Shown one piece after another: positions 35,422 to 43,746 of a stretch of 64,000 nt of DNA. The DNA lies in the NCBI RefSeq assembly GCF_000190635.1, contig NC_015172.1, forward strand, positions 496,001 through 560,000. Direction: 5' to 3'. The notes under the pieces are model-generated. The model was not told where the DNA came from. It did no database searches and saw only the letters and a program-made list of their open reading frames with translations. Source of the stretch: Syntrophobotulus glycolicus DSM 8271. Its GTDB lineage: Bacteria; Bacillota; Desulfitobacteriia; Desulfitobacteriales; Syntrophobotulaceae. Made by a program: the position numbers and the translations under genes. The number at the start of each line of letters is the position of its first letter. Position 1 is the first letter of the stretch.

Positions 35422-37174
35422 CCTCAAGGAATACATCGAAAAACTTGAAGAGCCGGAAGACCGCGAGGAGGTCGCCAATAGGCAATATCAGCGGGAGCTT
35501 TTCGAGACATACGCGACACGGGAAGGCAAACACCAAAAGGAACGGGCGCAGCTCTTCAAGGAGTACCAAGACGGAGCCGAGCTCACAGGTGAGAAGGGAC
35601 TGAGGAAACGCCTCGGGGCCTTCGACCTTGAATATTTTGGCCGGGCATACCTCCCCCACTATTTTGTCAGGGAGTCCCCGAAGTTTCACGGGGAGCTTGA
35701 CGACATTTGGGAGGATGGCGTGATGAAGGGCAAGAACGCAATCCGGGACGCGAAAGAAATCTCCCGGGCGGAAGGATGCCGGAGAGCGATTGAGGCTCCC
35801 CGTGGTCACGCCAAGTCGACGACGTTCACCTTCAAGGACACCGTCCACGCTTCGGCCTACGGTTACAAGCATTACATCATCATCCTCTCGGACAGCTCCG
35901 AACAGGCCGAGGGGTTCCTCACCGACATCAAGACGGAGTATGAGGAAAACGCAGCTCTCCGGGAAGACTTCGGGGATATGCAGGGCAAGGTTTGGAAGGC
36001 CGGAGTCATCCTGCTTTCAAACGGCGTGAAGATTGAGGCTATCGGCAGCGGCAAGAAAATCCGTGGACGGCGTCACAAGCAATGGCGTCCTGACCTTATC
36101 CTTTGCGACGACCTCGAAAACGACGAGAACGTCAACACCCCGGAGCAACGGAAAAAGCTCCGCAATTGGTTTTATAAGGCCGTGTCGAAGGCGGGCGACA
36201 CCTACACCGACATTGTATATATCGGGACGCTCCTCCACTTCGACGCGCTGCTCGCCAATGTTGCGAAGAATCCGCAGTACAAGACGGTCAAGTATAGGGG
36301 CGTCATCAGTTTTGCAAAGAATGAAAAGCTCTGGTCGGCATGGGAGGCAATTTATACCGACCTAAACAATGACGACAGGCAGGAAGACGCGAAGGCGTTC
36401 TTTGAGGCGAATCGCGAGGAGATGCTCGAAGGGACGGAGGTTTTGTGGGAAGCCAAGCTCTCTTATTACGACCTCATGGTTATCCGGGTATCTGAAGGCG
36501 AGAGCAGCTTCAACAGTGAAATCCAGAACGACCCTATCGACCCCGAAAGCTGTGCATTCAACGAGGAATGGTTCAGTTATTACAAAGACGACGAGGTCGA
36601 CTTCTCGGATGGCCGCTTCCTCTTTGTGGGGGCGAATGACCCATCCCTCGGCAAGAACAAGAAGAGCGACACGTCGGCAATCATCGGCCTCGCGAAGGAC
36701 ACCCGCACGGGCTATATGTATGTGGTCGTCGCCTCTATTGAGAAGCGCAAGCCGGATGTCATCATCGAAGACGCAATCGAGACCTCAAAGCGGCTCCGGC
36801 GTGACTACAAAAAGCCCTTTGCCAAGTTCCGGGTCGAGACGGTGCAGTTTCAGCACTTTTTCAAGGACGTCATGGCGCAGCGCAGCGCGGAGGCCGGAGA
36901 GTACCTCCCGATTGAGGAGGTCAACAGCATCCAAAACAAGGACTTGAGAATTCAGTCCTTGCAGCCGTTCGTCAAGAACGGGTACATCAAATTCAACGAG
37001 AAGCACAAGACCCTCCTTCAGCAGATGAAGGAATACCCGATGGGCAAGAACGACGACGGGCCGGACGCTCTTGAGATGGCCGTGAGGGCCGCCCTTGAGC
37101 TGAAGGTCGGGACAAAGGTCGATTACAAGTCCGTCATCAGCCGGGCTCTCAAATTCAGAAACGGCTCGTATTAA
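35414..37174 (+). CDS. Large terminase subunit (Mu gp28-like)
   Basis: 586 residues. ATPase Walker A APRGHAKST (128-136), Walker B LILCDDLEND, and RNase H-like nuclease with acidic residues in GANDPSLG and DGPDALEMA. It pumps prophage DNA into the head; Mu packages from left end by headful, taking host DNA at the right. Confidence 0.93.
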   Translation: MINLKEYIEKLEEPEDREEVANRQYQRELFETYATREGKHQKERAQLFKEYQDGAELTGEKGLRKRLGAFDLEYFGRAYLPHYFVRESPKFHGELDDIWEDGVMKGKNAIRDAKEISRAEGCRRAIEAPRGHAKSTTFTFKDTVHASAYGYKHYIIILSDSSEQAEGFLTDIKTEYEENAALREDFGDMQGKVWKAGVILLSNGVKIEAIGSGKKIRGRRHKQWRPDLILCDDLENDENVNTPEQRKKLRNWFYKAVSKAGDTYTDIVYIGTLLHFDALLANVAKNPQYKTVKYRGVISFAKNEKLWSAWEAIYTDLNNDDRQEDAKAFFEANREEMLEGTEVLWEAKLSYYDLMVIRVSEGESSFNSEIQNDPIDPESCAFNEEWFSYYKDDEVDFSDGRFLFVGANDPSLGKNKKSDTSAIIGLAKDTRTGYMYVVVASIEKRKPDVIIEDAIETSKRLRRDYKKPFAKFRVETVQFQHFFKDVMAQRSAEAGEYLPIEEVNSIQNKDLRIQSLQPFVKNGYIKFNEKHKTLLQQMKEYPMGKNDDGPDALEMAVRAALELKVGTKVDYKSVISRALKFRNGSY

Positions 37175-37188
37175 GGAGGTGAGACGGA

Positions 37189-38802
37189 TTGAGCAAAAAG
37201 AAACAAAGGCAGCAGCAGACGAAAGCTCCGGCCCTGAGAAGGCCCGACCTCACGGAAATCGCGGTCGCACAGGTACAGGACAAATATTCGGACTACCCGA
37301 GCAACGGCCTCACGCCCGTCAAGCTGGCAACCATCTTCAAGGAAGCGGACGCCGGGGATGTCCTCCGGCAGATGGAGCTCTTCGAGGAGATGGAGGAAAA
37401 AGACCCGCATCTCTTCTCGCAGCTTCAGACCCGCAAGAACGCCGTCACGGGCCTCGACTTTGAAGTTATCCCCTTTGATGCGGATGACGAGCGGGACAAG
37501 GAAATCGCCGAGTTCGTGGCGCAGGAAATCGAGAGCCTCGAAAACTTCGAGGACATGGCGATGGACTTGCTTGACGCAATCGGCAAAGGCATCGCGGTCT
37601 CTGAAATCATATGGGACTATGACGATGGCCGAGTCGTTGTCAAGGAAATCAAGAACAGACATCAGAAGCGTTTCTTTTGGGATGCGGAGGACAACTTCAA
37701 AGTCGTCACCAAGGAATACCCGAGCGGCATCATTGTCCCTGAGAACAAGTTTATAATCCACCGCTACAAGGCCCGCAGCGGACACCCGTCAAGGGCGGGC
37801 GTTCTGAGGGTCGTCGCGTGGATGTACCTCTTCAAAAACTACGACCTGAAGGATTGGGTCAGCTTTTGCGAGGTCTTCGGGATGCCCCTTCGCCTCGGCA
37901 AGTACGCCCAGGGCGCAAGCGAGGAAGACAAGGCCGCTCTCATGCGAGCCCTCGTTCAGATCGGCTCCGATGCGGCGGGCATCATCCCGGACGGGACGGA
38001 AATCGAGTTCAAGGAGTCCAGCAAGACATCAAGCCTCGACATATACGAACGGCTCGCCCGGTACTGTGACGAGCAGATGTCAAAAGCTATCCTTGGACAG
38101 ACGCTCACCAGCGACTCCGGGGGCGGCAGCTACGCACAAAGCAAGACGCACAACGAAGTCCGTCACGACCTCACGGTCGCAGACTGCAAGGCTCTTGCCG
38201 CGACGCTCCGCCGTGACCTTATCCGACCCCTCGTCCTCTTCAATTTTGGCGAGGACAGGCGCATTCCGTACATCCGTTACGATTGCGAGGAGGCCGGAGA
38301 CCTCAAGGAAACGGTCGACATCTATGAGAAACTGATTTGCAGTATTGGGCTCAAAGTCCCGACCTCTCACCTATATAAGAAGTTCTCCATCCCGAAGCCG
38401 GAAAACGGTGAGGAAGTGGCAGCTCCGAGCAAAGGCTCCGCCCTACCCATCCCGATGAAGGAGCAAACGGCGGAGGTCGTCACCAATGAAGCAACGGCAG
38501 CCGGAGCCGAAAAGGTCGAACTCAAGGGACAGGCAGCCGGAGAGCCGGGAACGCAGCAGCGCATCGACGGCCTCACGGCAGCGGCAATCAAACAGAGCTC
38601 GGGCCTGTTCAAGAAGCTTTTCGCTCCCGTTCTCAAGATGCTTGACAACACCGAAGACCTCGACGCTGTCAAGAAACTCTTTGAAAACGAGGAGCTCGTC
38701 GAGCGGCTTGCCGGGGAAATGGATGTCAAAGACATTGAGGAGCTCCTTCAAAAGGCGATGCTATATGCAGACCTTGAGGGGCGGGTGATACGGGATGAAT
38801 GA
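37189..38802 (+). CDS. Portal protein, DUF935 (Mu gp29-like)
   Basis: 537 residues; family pattern LTEIAVAQVQDKYSDYPSNGLTP, RKNAVTGLDFEVIPFD, GKGIAVSEIIWDY, HRYKARSGHPSRAGVLRVVAW and LGQTLTSDSGGGSYAQSKTHNEV. Forms the head vertex pore. TTG start behind AAGGAGGTGAGACGGA. Its end overlaps the next gene by 8 bases. Confidence 0.93.
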   Translation: MSKKKQRQQQTKAPALRRPDLTEIAVAQVQDKYSDYPSNGLTPVKLATIFKEADAGDVLRQMELFEEMEEKDPHLFSQLQTRKNAVTGLDFEVIPFDADDERDKEIAEFVAQEIESLENFEDMAMDLLDAIGKGIAVSEIIWDYDDGRVVVKEIKNRHQKRFFWDAEDNFKVVTKEYPSGIIVPENKFIIHRYKARSGHPSRAGVLRVVAWMYLFKNYDLKDWVSFCEVFGMPLRLGKYAQGASEEDKAALMRALVQIGSDAAGIIPDGTEIEFKESSKTSSLDIYERLARYCDEQMSKAILGQTLTSDSGGGSYAQSKTHNEVRHDLTVADCKALAATLRRDLIRPLVLFNFGEDRRIPYIRYDCEEAGDLKETVDIYEKLICSIGLKVPTSHLYKKFSIPKPENGEEVAAPSKGSALPIPMKEQTAEVVTNEATAAGAEKVELKGQAAGEPGTQQRIDGLTAAAIKQSSGLFKKLFAPVLKMLDNTEDLDAVKKLFENEELVERLAGEMDVKDIEELLQKAMLYADLEGRVIRDE

Positions 38803-39538
38803 AGTTGAGAGCGTTATCTCCCGGAACAAGGAGATAACCTTCGAGGAGGCGGTCGAATACTTCAGGGGTAAAATCCCTGTCACAGCGAAGCAGTTCTCGG
38901 AAATCGCGGCGGAGTATCAGTCCCTCGCCTTCACCGTCTCGGGCTATACAAAGGTTCAAGTTCTCAAGAAGTTTCACGACGAGCTCCTCCGGGCGATTGA
39001 GGAAGGAGAAACGATGCGGAGCTTCCGGGACAGAATGAACGGGTTCCTTGAGGCTCAAGGGTACGAAGGAATTACGAACTTCCAAGCGGACAATATCTTC
39101 AGGACGAACATTCAAACGGCGTATCAAGTCGGGCACTACAGGCAAATGACCGACCCGGATGTCCTGAAGCTCCGGCCTTATTGGATATATGACGCAGTGA
39201 ACGACACGAGCACCCGTCCCTCACACCTTGCGATGGACGGAAGGGTCTTCCCGGCAGATTCCCCGGTATGGGACACATGGTATCCGCCGAACGGCTTCCG
39301 ATGCCGCTGCACCGTGCGCTCGCTCTCCAAAAGACAGGTCGAGCAGCGGGGGCTCAAGGTGGAGACAGAGAATCCGAAGGCGGCAGAGCTCCGGGACGGA
39401 CGCTTCGTGAACATCCTGCCCGACCCGAGCTTCTCGACGAATCCCGCGAAGGTGCAGTTTACACCCGACCTCAAGGGATACCCGGAAACCTTGAAGAAGG
39501 CATTTGAGAGGAGCGTGAAAGCCAAAGACAAACAATAA
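38795..39538 (+). CDS. Mu gpF-like minor head protein
   Basis: 247 residues; central NIFRTNIQTAYQVGHYRQM and C-terminal WIYDAVNDTSTRPSHLAMDGRVFPADSPVWDTWYPPNGFRCRC pattern of the Mu F/SPP1 gp7 family with Cys and His pairs. Head morphogenesis protein attached to the portal. Confidence 0.93.
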   Translation: MNEVESVISRNKEITFEEAVEYFRGKIPVTAKQFSEIAAEYQSLAFTVSGYTKVQVLKKFHDELLRAIEEGETMRSFRDRMNGFLEAQGYEGITNFQADNIFRTNIQTAYQVGHYRQMTDPDVLKLRPYWIYDAVNDTSTRPSHLAMDGRVFPADSPVWDTWYPPNGFRCRCTVRSLSKRQVEQRGLKVETENPKAAELRDGRFVNILPDPSFSTNPAKVQFTPDLKGYPETLKKAFERSVKAKDKQ

Positions 39539-39675
39539 GCGTTAAAAGGCCCAATTTAGTAGTTTATCCATCGAGTAAGGCAAAATATACCTAAAAGAAT
39601 TCTAACGGGCGTTATAACGCGTGCTAACGGGGTTAGAAGCGATTCTAAGAAGCAAGGTGATAGCGAGGTGAGCAA
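39539..39675. promoter_or_regulatory. Central non-coding gap with nested palindromes, candidate gyrase site or promoter
   Basis: 137 bases between gpF-like and protease genes in an otherwise gapless operon. GCGTTATAACGC (39609-39620) is a perfect palindrome, enclosed by TTCTAAC (39600-39606) and GTTAGAA (39632-39638). The gap lies about 45% into the prophage. In Mu the strong gyrase site also lies near the centre, in the gap before gene I. Function here is inferred from position. Confidence 0.45.
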
Positions 39676-40731
39676 ATGGCAAAATTATTCGCCTGTAGAG
39701 GCGGTCAGTCAGAAGTAAACGGAGCACCCGAGAAGGTGAAGCTCCTCCCCCTCGGACACGTCAAGAGTCAAAAGGGCGACTTCGACGTCGATGAGGAAAG
39801 CTTCCGTTTGATGAAGCAGACTTTTCTCGAACGGGGTAACGACATCGTGATTGACTATGAGCATCAGACGCTCAAAGATGTACAGGCTCCGGCGGGCGGA
39901 TGGATTAAAGACCTATCCATTGAGGACGGAGCGATTGTGGCTAAAGTGGAATGGACTCCGCAGGGAAAGAAGTATCTCGAAAACCGGGAATACCGCTATC
40001 TCTCGCCCGTTGTCCTCGTCCGCAAGTCGGACGGCAAGGCAATAGTCCTACACTCGGCAGCATTGACGAACACACCCGCCATTGACGGGATGTTTCCGAT
40101 AATCAATTCCATCAAACTTGATGATTATGAAGGAGGTAACGACATGGACATCATTAAAAAGCTCGCGGCTCTGCTCGGACTCGGTGAGGACGCAACCGAA
40201 GAGCAGGTCACGGAAGCCCTCAAGGCAGCCGTCGCGGATGCCAAGAAGTTCAAGGAGGGCACAGAGAACAAGAATCCTGAAGGCGGTTCGGAGGATGAAG
40301 GCAAGGTCGTCTCAAACAAGGTGATTTGCGAGATGCTCGGGCTGAAGGCCGGAGCCAAGACCGAAGACGTGGCCGCCGCAATCGTGGCGCTCACAAACAA
40401 GAAGCCGGAGGGCTCTGTTTCTGAGAAGGAGTTCAAAGAGCTCAAGGACAAAATCGCCCGCAGGGATGCAGACGACGCCGTCCTCATGGCCCTGAAGGCC
40501 GGGAAACTGACTCCGGCTCAAAAGGATTGGGCGACGCAGTACGCACTCAAAGACCCGGAGGGATTCAAGTCCTTCGTTGAGAAGGCCCCCCAGGGCGTCC
40601 CGATGGGCGAGCTTGACATCGAGACCAAGGCGAACAAAGAGGAAACCTTCGACGAGGCGACGCTGCTCATTTGCAAGCAGCTTGGCGTCAGCGAGGACGA
40701 CCTCAAGAAGTACGGAAAGGATGTGAGATAA
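39676..40731 (+). CDS. Mu gpI-like head protease with C-terminal scaffold
   Basis: 351 residues. N-terminal about 150 residues form the protease (IDYEHQTLKDVQAPAGGWIKDL, REYRYLSPVVLV, LHSAALTNTPAIDGM). The rest is acidic/helical scaffold. The same frame has a strong internal start at 40144 (next entry), as in Mu I/Z. It matures the procapsid. Confidence 0.9.
   Translation: MAKLFACRGGQSEVNGAPEKVKLLPLGHVKSQKGDFDVDEESFRLMKQTFLERGNDIVIDYEHQTLKDVQAPAGGWIKDLSIEDGAIVAKVEWTPQGKKYLENREYRYLSPVVLVRKSDGKAIVLHSAALTNTPAIDGMFPIINSIKLDDYEGGNDMDIIKKLAALLGLGEDATEEQVTEALKAAVADAKKFKEGTENKNPEGGSEDEGKVVSNKVICEMLGLKAGAKTEDVAAAIVALTNKKPEGSVSEKEFKELKDKIARRDADDAVLMALKAGKLTPAQKDWATQYALKDPEGFKSFVEKAPQGVPMGELDIETKANKEETFDEATLLICKQLGVSEDDLKKYGKDVR
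40144..40731 (+). CDS. Internal in-frame scaffold protein (Mu gpZ-like)
   Basis: 195 residues made from an ATG inside the protease gene, preceded by AAGGAGG at 40130-40136 with a 7-base spacer. It begins MDIIKKLAALLGLGEDATEEQVT and is helical and acid-rich. In Mu, Z is the separately started scaffold inside gene I. The ribosome site is as strong as any in the operon, so a separate product is likely. Confidence 0.75.
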   Translation: MDIIKKLAALLGLGEDATEEQVTEALKAAVADAKKFKEGTENKNPEGGSEDEGKVVSNKVICEMLGLKAGAKTEDVAAAIVALTNKKPEGSVSEKEFKELKDKIARRDADDAVLMALKAGKLTPAQKDWATQYALKDPEGFKSFVEKAPQGVPMGELDIETKANKEETFDEATLLICKQLGVSEDDLKKYGKDVR

Positions 40732-40732
40732 C

Positions 40733-41143
40733 ATGGCACTCACAGCAGGAAGGAACACGCCGGAGCTTGCAGAAGGCGGGAGAATTGTCGTCCTCCCGGT
40801 GGCGGCAGGTGCGGTCATTTATGACGGCGGGCTTGTCGTGCTCGATGCGAGCGGCAACGCAAAGGCCGCTGTCAAGGCCGAGGGCCTTACGGCAGCGGGC
40901 CGCGCCGAGGAATACGTCGACAACACGGGAGGCGCAGCCGGAGACAAGACCGTCAAGGTCAGAAGAGGCGTCTTCGTTTGGGACAATACCACGGTAGCAG
41001 CCAACAAAATAAAAGCCGAACACGTCCTCAAGGACTGCTATATCGTCGACGACTGCACCGTGACCGCATTGGCGACAGGCAGCTCCCGGGCAGGAAAAGT
41101 CATCGCAGTAACAGACGACGGCGTCGCCGTCGAAACCCTATAA
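40733..41143 (+). CDS. Capsid decoration/cement-like protein (DUF2190-like)
   Basis: 136 residues, Ala/Gly/Val-rich beta pattern (ELAEGGRIVVLPVAAGAVIYDGGLVVLD). Such proteins sit between scaffold and major capsid genes and bind the outside of the head. Family assignment tentative. Confidence 0.65.
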   Translation: MALTAGRNTPELAEGGRIVVLPVAAGAVIYDGGLVVLDASGNAKAAVKAEGLTAAGRAEEYVDNTGGAAGDKTVKVRRGVFVWDNTTVAANKIKAEHVLKDCYIVDDCTVTALATGSSRAGKVIAVTDDGVAVETL

Positions 41144-41170
41144 CAGGGAGAAAAGGAGGATTAAAGCACT

Positions 41171-42058
41171 ATGATAGTTAATCAGCAAGCACTCCGGGGC
41201 ATTTTTACCGGGTTCAAGACCATCTTTGCCAAAGCCTTTGACGAAACAAAGCCCCTCTATGACAGGGTGGCGACGGTCGTCCCTTCCGTTACAGGGGAAG
41301 AGAATTACAAATGGCTCGGCACTATCCCCATGATGCGGGAATGGATTGGAGACCGTCAGATTAAAAGTTTGACGGCATCCGATTACACCATCAAGAACAA
41401 GGACTTCGAGGTAACGGTCGGCGTTCCCCGCAACGACATCGAGGACGACCGTGTCGGGCTCTACACTCCGGCGATTCAGTCCCTCGGTCAGAGCGCGGCC
41501 CTGCATCCCGACGAGCTTGTCTTCGTACTGCTCCCGGGCGGATTCACAAACAAATGCTATGATGGGCTGCCGTTTTTCTCGGACGCCCACAAGGTCGGCA
41601 AAAAGACCTTCAGCAACAAGGGAACGGCCAAACTTTCGCCGGAATCCTATGCAGCGGCGAGGGCGGCAATCATGTCGGTAACGGACGAACACGGCAAGCC
41701 TCTCAAGATTGTCCCCGACCTTCTCGTCGTTGGCCCGGCCTTAGAGACCGAAGCGAGGAAGATTCTTCTCGCCGACCAGATTGACGGCACAACCAACATC
41801 CTGAAGGGAACGGCGGAGCCGCTGGTTGTTCCCGACCTGGCCGGAAATGATTCGATGTGGTTCCTGCTTTGCACCAAGAAGCCCATCAAGCCTCTCATTT
41901 ACCAAGAGAGACAGAAGCCGAAGTTTGTGAGCCTGACCAACGAGACCGACGAGAACGTCTTCATGAGAAAAGAATTCCTCTACGGAGCCGACTCTCGCGG
42001 AAATTCCGGGTATGCCTTCTGGCAAATGGCCTACGGCAGCGACGGTACAGCACAGTAA
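41171..42058 (+). CDS. Major capsid protein (Mu gpT-like)
   Basis: 295 residues; gpT signature: MIVNQQALRGIFTGFKTIFAKAF, YKWLGTIPMMREWIGDRQIKSLTASDYTIKNKDFEVTVGVPRNDIEDD and the C-terminal GYAFWQMAYGSDG. HK97-type head subunit. Ribosome site AAAGGAGGATTAAAGCACT. Confidence 0.95.
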   Translation: MIVNQQALRGIFTGFKTIFAKAFDETKPLYDRVATVVPSVTGEENYKWLGTIPMMREWIGDRQIKSLTASDYTIKNKDFEVTVGVPRNDIEDDRVGLYTPAIQSLGQSAALHPDELVFVLLPGGFTNKCYDGLPFFSDAHKVGKKTFSNKGTAKLSPESYAAARAAIMSVTDEHGKPLKIVPDLLVVGPALETEARKILLADQIDGTTNILKGTAEPLVVPDLAGNDSMWFLLCTKKPIKPLIYQERQKPKFVSLTNETDENVFMRKEFLYGADSRGNSGYAFWQMAYGSDGTAQ

Positions 42059-42072
42059 AGGAGTGAGTCGGC

Positions 42073-42522
42073 GTGGCATATTGTGAGACCGCAGAAGTCC
42101 GCTCCATGATTAAGGATGATGCCCTCAACACCATCATCGGCAGCGACTACATAGAAGACGAGGCCGAGCGTGAGGCGAAAATCATCCCCATCATTGAAGG
42201 GGCAATCGCGGACGCAGGGGCGGAGATTGACGGATACCTCGCTAAGAGATACCCTCTCCCTCTCTCCCCTGTCCCACAGGTTATCAATAAGTTCGCAAAG
42301 GACATCGCCGTCTATAACCTGTATTCCCGCATCGGTATCGACGAGAGTGACAGAGAAAAGAACTACTTAAACCGCTACAAGGCGGCGATTCGGTTCTTTG
42401 AACTGCTGGCGGAGGGTAAGGTCGAAATCGGAGCCGTCGACACCACCACCGCAGCGCGAACAGGCTTCTCGGTCGCATCAAGTCCGCGCCTCTTCTCCCG
42501 CGACAAGCTGAAGGGGATGTAA
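42073..42522 (+). CDS. Head-tail connector, DUF1320 (Mu gp36-like)
   Basis: 149 residues, GTG start behind AAAGGAGTGAGTCGGC. Helical protein with the pattern VINKFAKDIAVYNLYSRIGIDESDREKNYLNRYKAAIRFFELLAEGK. Joins head and tail in Mu-like phages. Confidence 0.88.
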   Translation: MAYCETAEVRSMIKDDALNTIIGSDYIEDEAEREAKIIPIIEGAIADAGAEIDGYLAKRYPLPLSPVPQVINKFAKDIAVYNLYSRIGIDESDREKNYLNRYKAAIRFFELLAEGKVEIGAVDTTTAARTGFSVASSPRLFSRDKLKGM

Positions 42523-43023
42523 ATGTACAGCATCAGACTTGACGGCGACACAAGAAGCTTGATGAAAAGGCTCCGGCAGCTCGCGGACATCGACAAGAAA
42601 GGCATTAACGCCTCCATTGCCGAGGCTATCCGCGAGTCGACCGTCGAACGGTTCCGAACGGAAAAAGGCCCGGACGGGAAGAAATGGAAGCAATCCATCA
42701 GGGCGGCGCAGGAAGGCGGCGTCACGCTCGTCAAAAGCGCAGGGCTTAAGAATTCCATCAAGACTACGTCCGACGCCTCCGGGTTCGCGGTCGGCACGAA
42801 CAAAATATATGCATCGACGCATCAGCTTGGGGCCAAGAACAGGAGAATCACCATCCGGGCCAAGACCTCGAAGGGCCTTGTCTTTCAAGTGGATGGCCGC
42901 TGGATACGGAAGAAGCAAGTCACCGTCAGAATCAACATCCCGGCCCGTCCCTTCCTCGGCCTCAGCGATGACGACATGCAGGAAATCAAGGGCACTCTTG
43001 AGGATTACTTCAGGGAGGATTAG
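42523..43023 (+). CDS. Phage virion morphogenesis protein (Mu gpG-like)
   Basis: 166 residues; pattern GPDGKKWKQSIRAAQEGGVTLVKSAGLKNSIKTTSDASGFAVGTNKIYASTHQLGAKN...PARPFLGLSDDD is that of the tail-completion/virion morphogenesis family. Directly follows the connector gene. Confidence 0.9.
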   Translation: MYSIRLDGDTRSLMKRLRQLADIDKKGINASIAEAIRESTVERFRTEKGPDGKKWKQSIRAAQEGGVTLVKSAGLKNSIKTTSDASGFAVGTNKIYASTHQLGAKNRRITIRAKTSKGLVFQVDGRWIRKKQVTVRINIPARPFLGLSDDDMQEIKGTLEDYFRED

Positions 43024-43025
43024 AA

Positions 43026-43538
43026 ATGTTTACGGAATGCAGGGAACACCTCATCGAAAAGCTGAAGGGAGCAGGAATCCGCTCGAAGCCCTACACAAGC
43101 ATGAAAAAGCTCCGGGCATCACAGGAGGCCCATATCGGGGCCGTGCTCTTCGAGGAGGAAACCTTCGACCGAAGCGGCGCAAAAAAACTATACAGTGACC
43201 AAACAGGCGCGCAGCACAAGAGGCGAAAGGTTTTCTCCCGGGAGACGACCTTCAGCGTGATAATCGGAGACCCCGACCCCAAGAAGACGGAGGAGTTCTT
43301 TGAAGCGTTTCTCAGAGCCCTTGACAAAGGCATCTATATCGACGGGAACTATACCCCGATTGAGGTCGTGGAGGCGGAATGGGTTGACGAGGATGACAGC
43401 ATCCTGAAGGCAAAAGTCGCCGTCAATGTCAAAGTCAAATTCATGGGCGGCGTTTATAAGGACACAGACTTCGCGAAGCTCACGGACGTCGAAGTCGAAT
43501 CAGTTATCAAGGGAAAGGAGACTCAAGATGGCGAGTAA
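43026..43538 (+). CDS. Tail terminator-like protein (Mu gp37-position)
   Basis: 170 residues, DUF1834-like place and size. Mixed alpha/beta pattern (TFSVIIGDPDPKKTEEFFEAFLRAL, IEVVEAEWVDEDD). Likely fixes tail length and joins the head; assigned by order. Confidence 0.65.
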   Translation: MFTECREHLIEKLKGAGIRSKPYTSMKKLRASQEAHIGAVLFEEETFDRSGAKKLYSDQTGAQHKRRKVFSRETTFSVIIGDPDPKKTEEFFEAFLRALDKGIYIDGNYTPIEVVEAEWVDEDDSILKAKVAVNVKVKFMGGVYKDTDFAKLTDVEVESVIKGKETQDGE

Positions 43539-43746
43539 AAACCAACAGCCGGAAACGGCTGACACAGCAGCTCCGAAGCTATTTAGCATTGAGGAGCTCA
43601 AAGACAAGAAAAAAACGCCCGCCCCCATCTTCAGCGGTATGTGTGCCGCCCTCGGATGGAAGCCGGGCAAGATGGTCACGGAGGAAGACTTCGACGCAGC
43701 GGTCGGAAAATTCTCCGGCAGTCCCATCGGAAAGAAGGTGAAGTAA
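43528..43746 (+). CDS. Small tail protein (Mu gp38-position, DUF2635-like)
   Basis: 72 residues, ATG behind AAAGGAGACTCAAG, overlapping the previous gene by 11 bases. No firm family; in Mu a similar small protein precedes the sheath gene. Confidence 0.6.
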   Translation: MASKNQQPETADTAAPKLFSIEELKDKKKTPAPIFSGMCAALGWKPGKMVTEEDFDAAVGKFSGSPIGKKVK

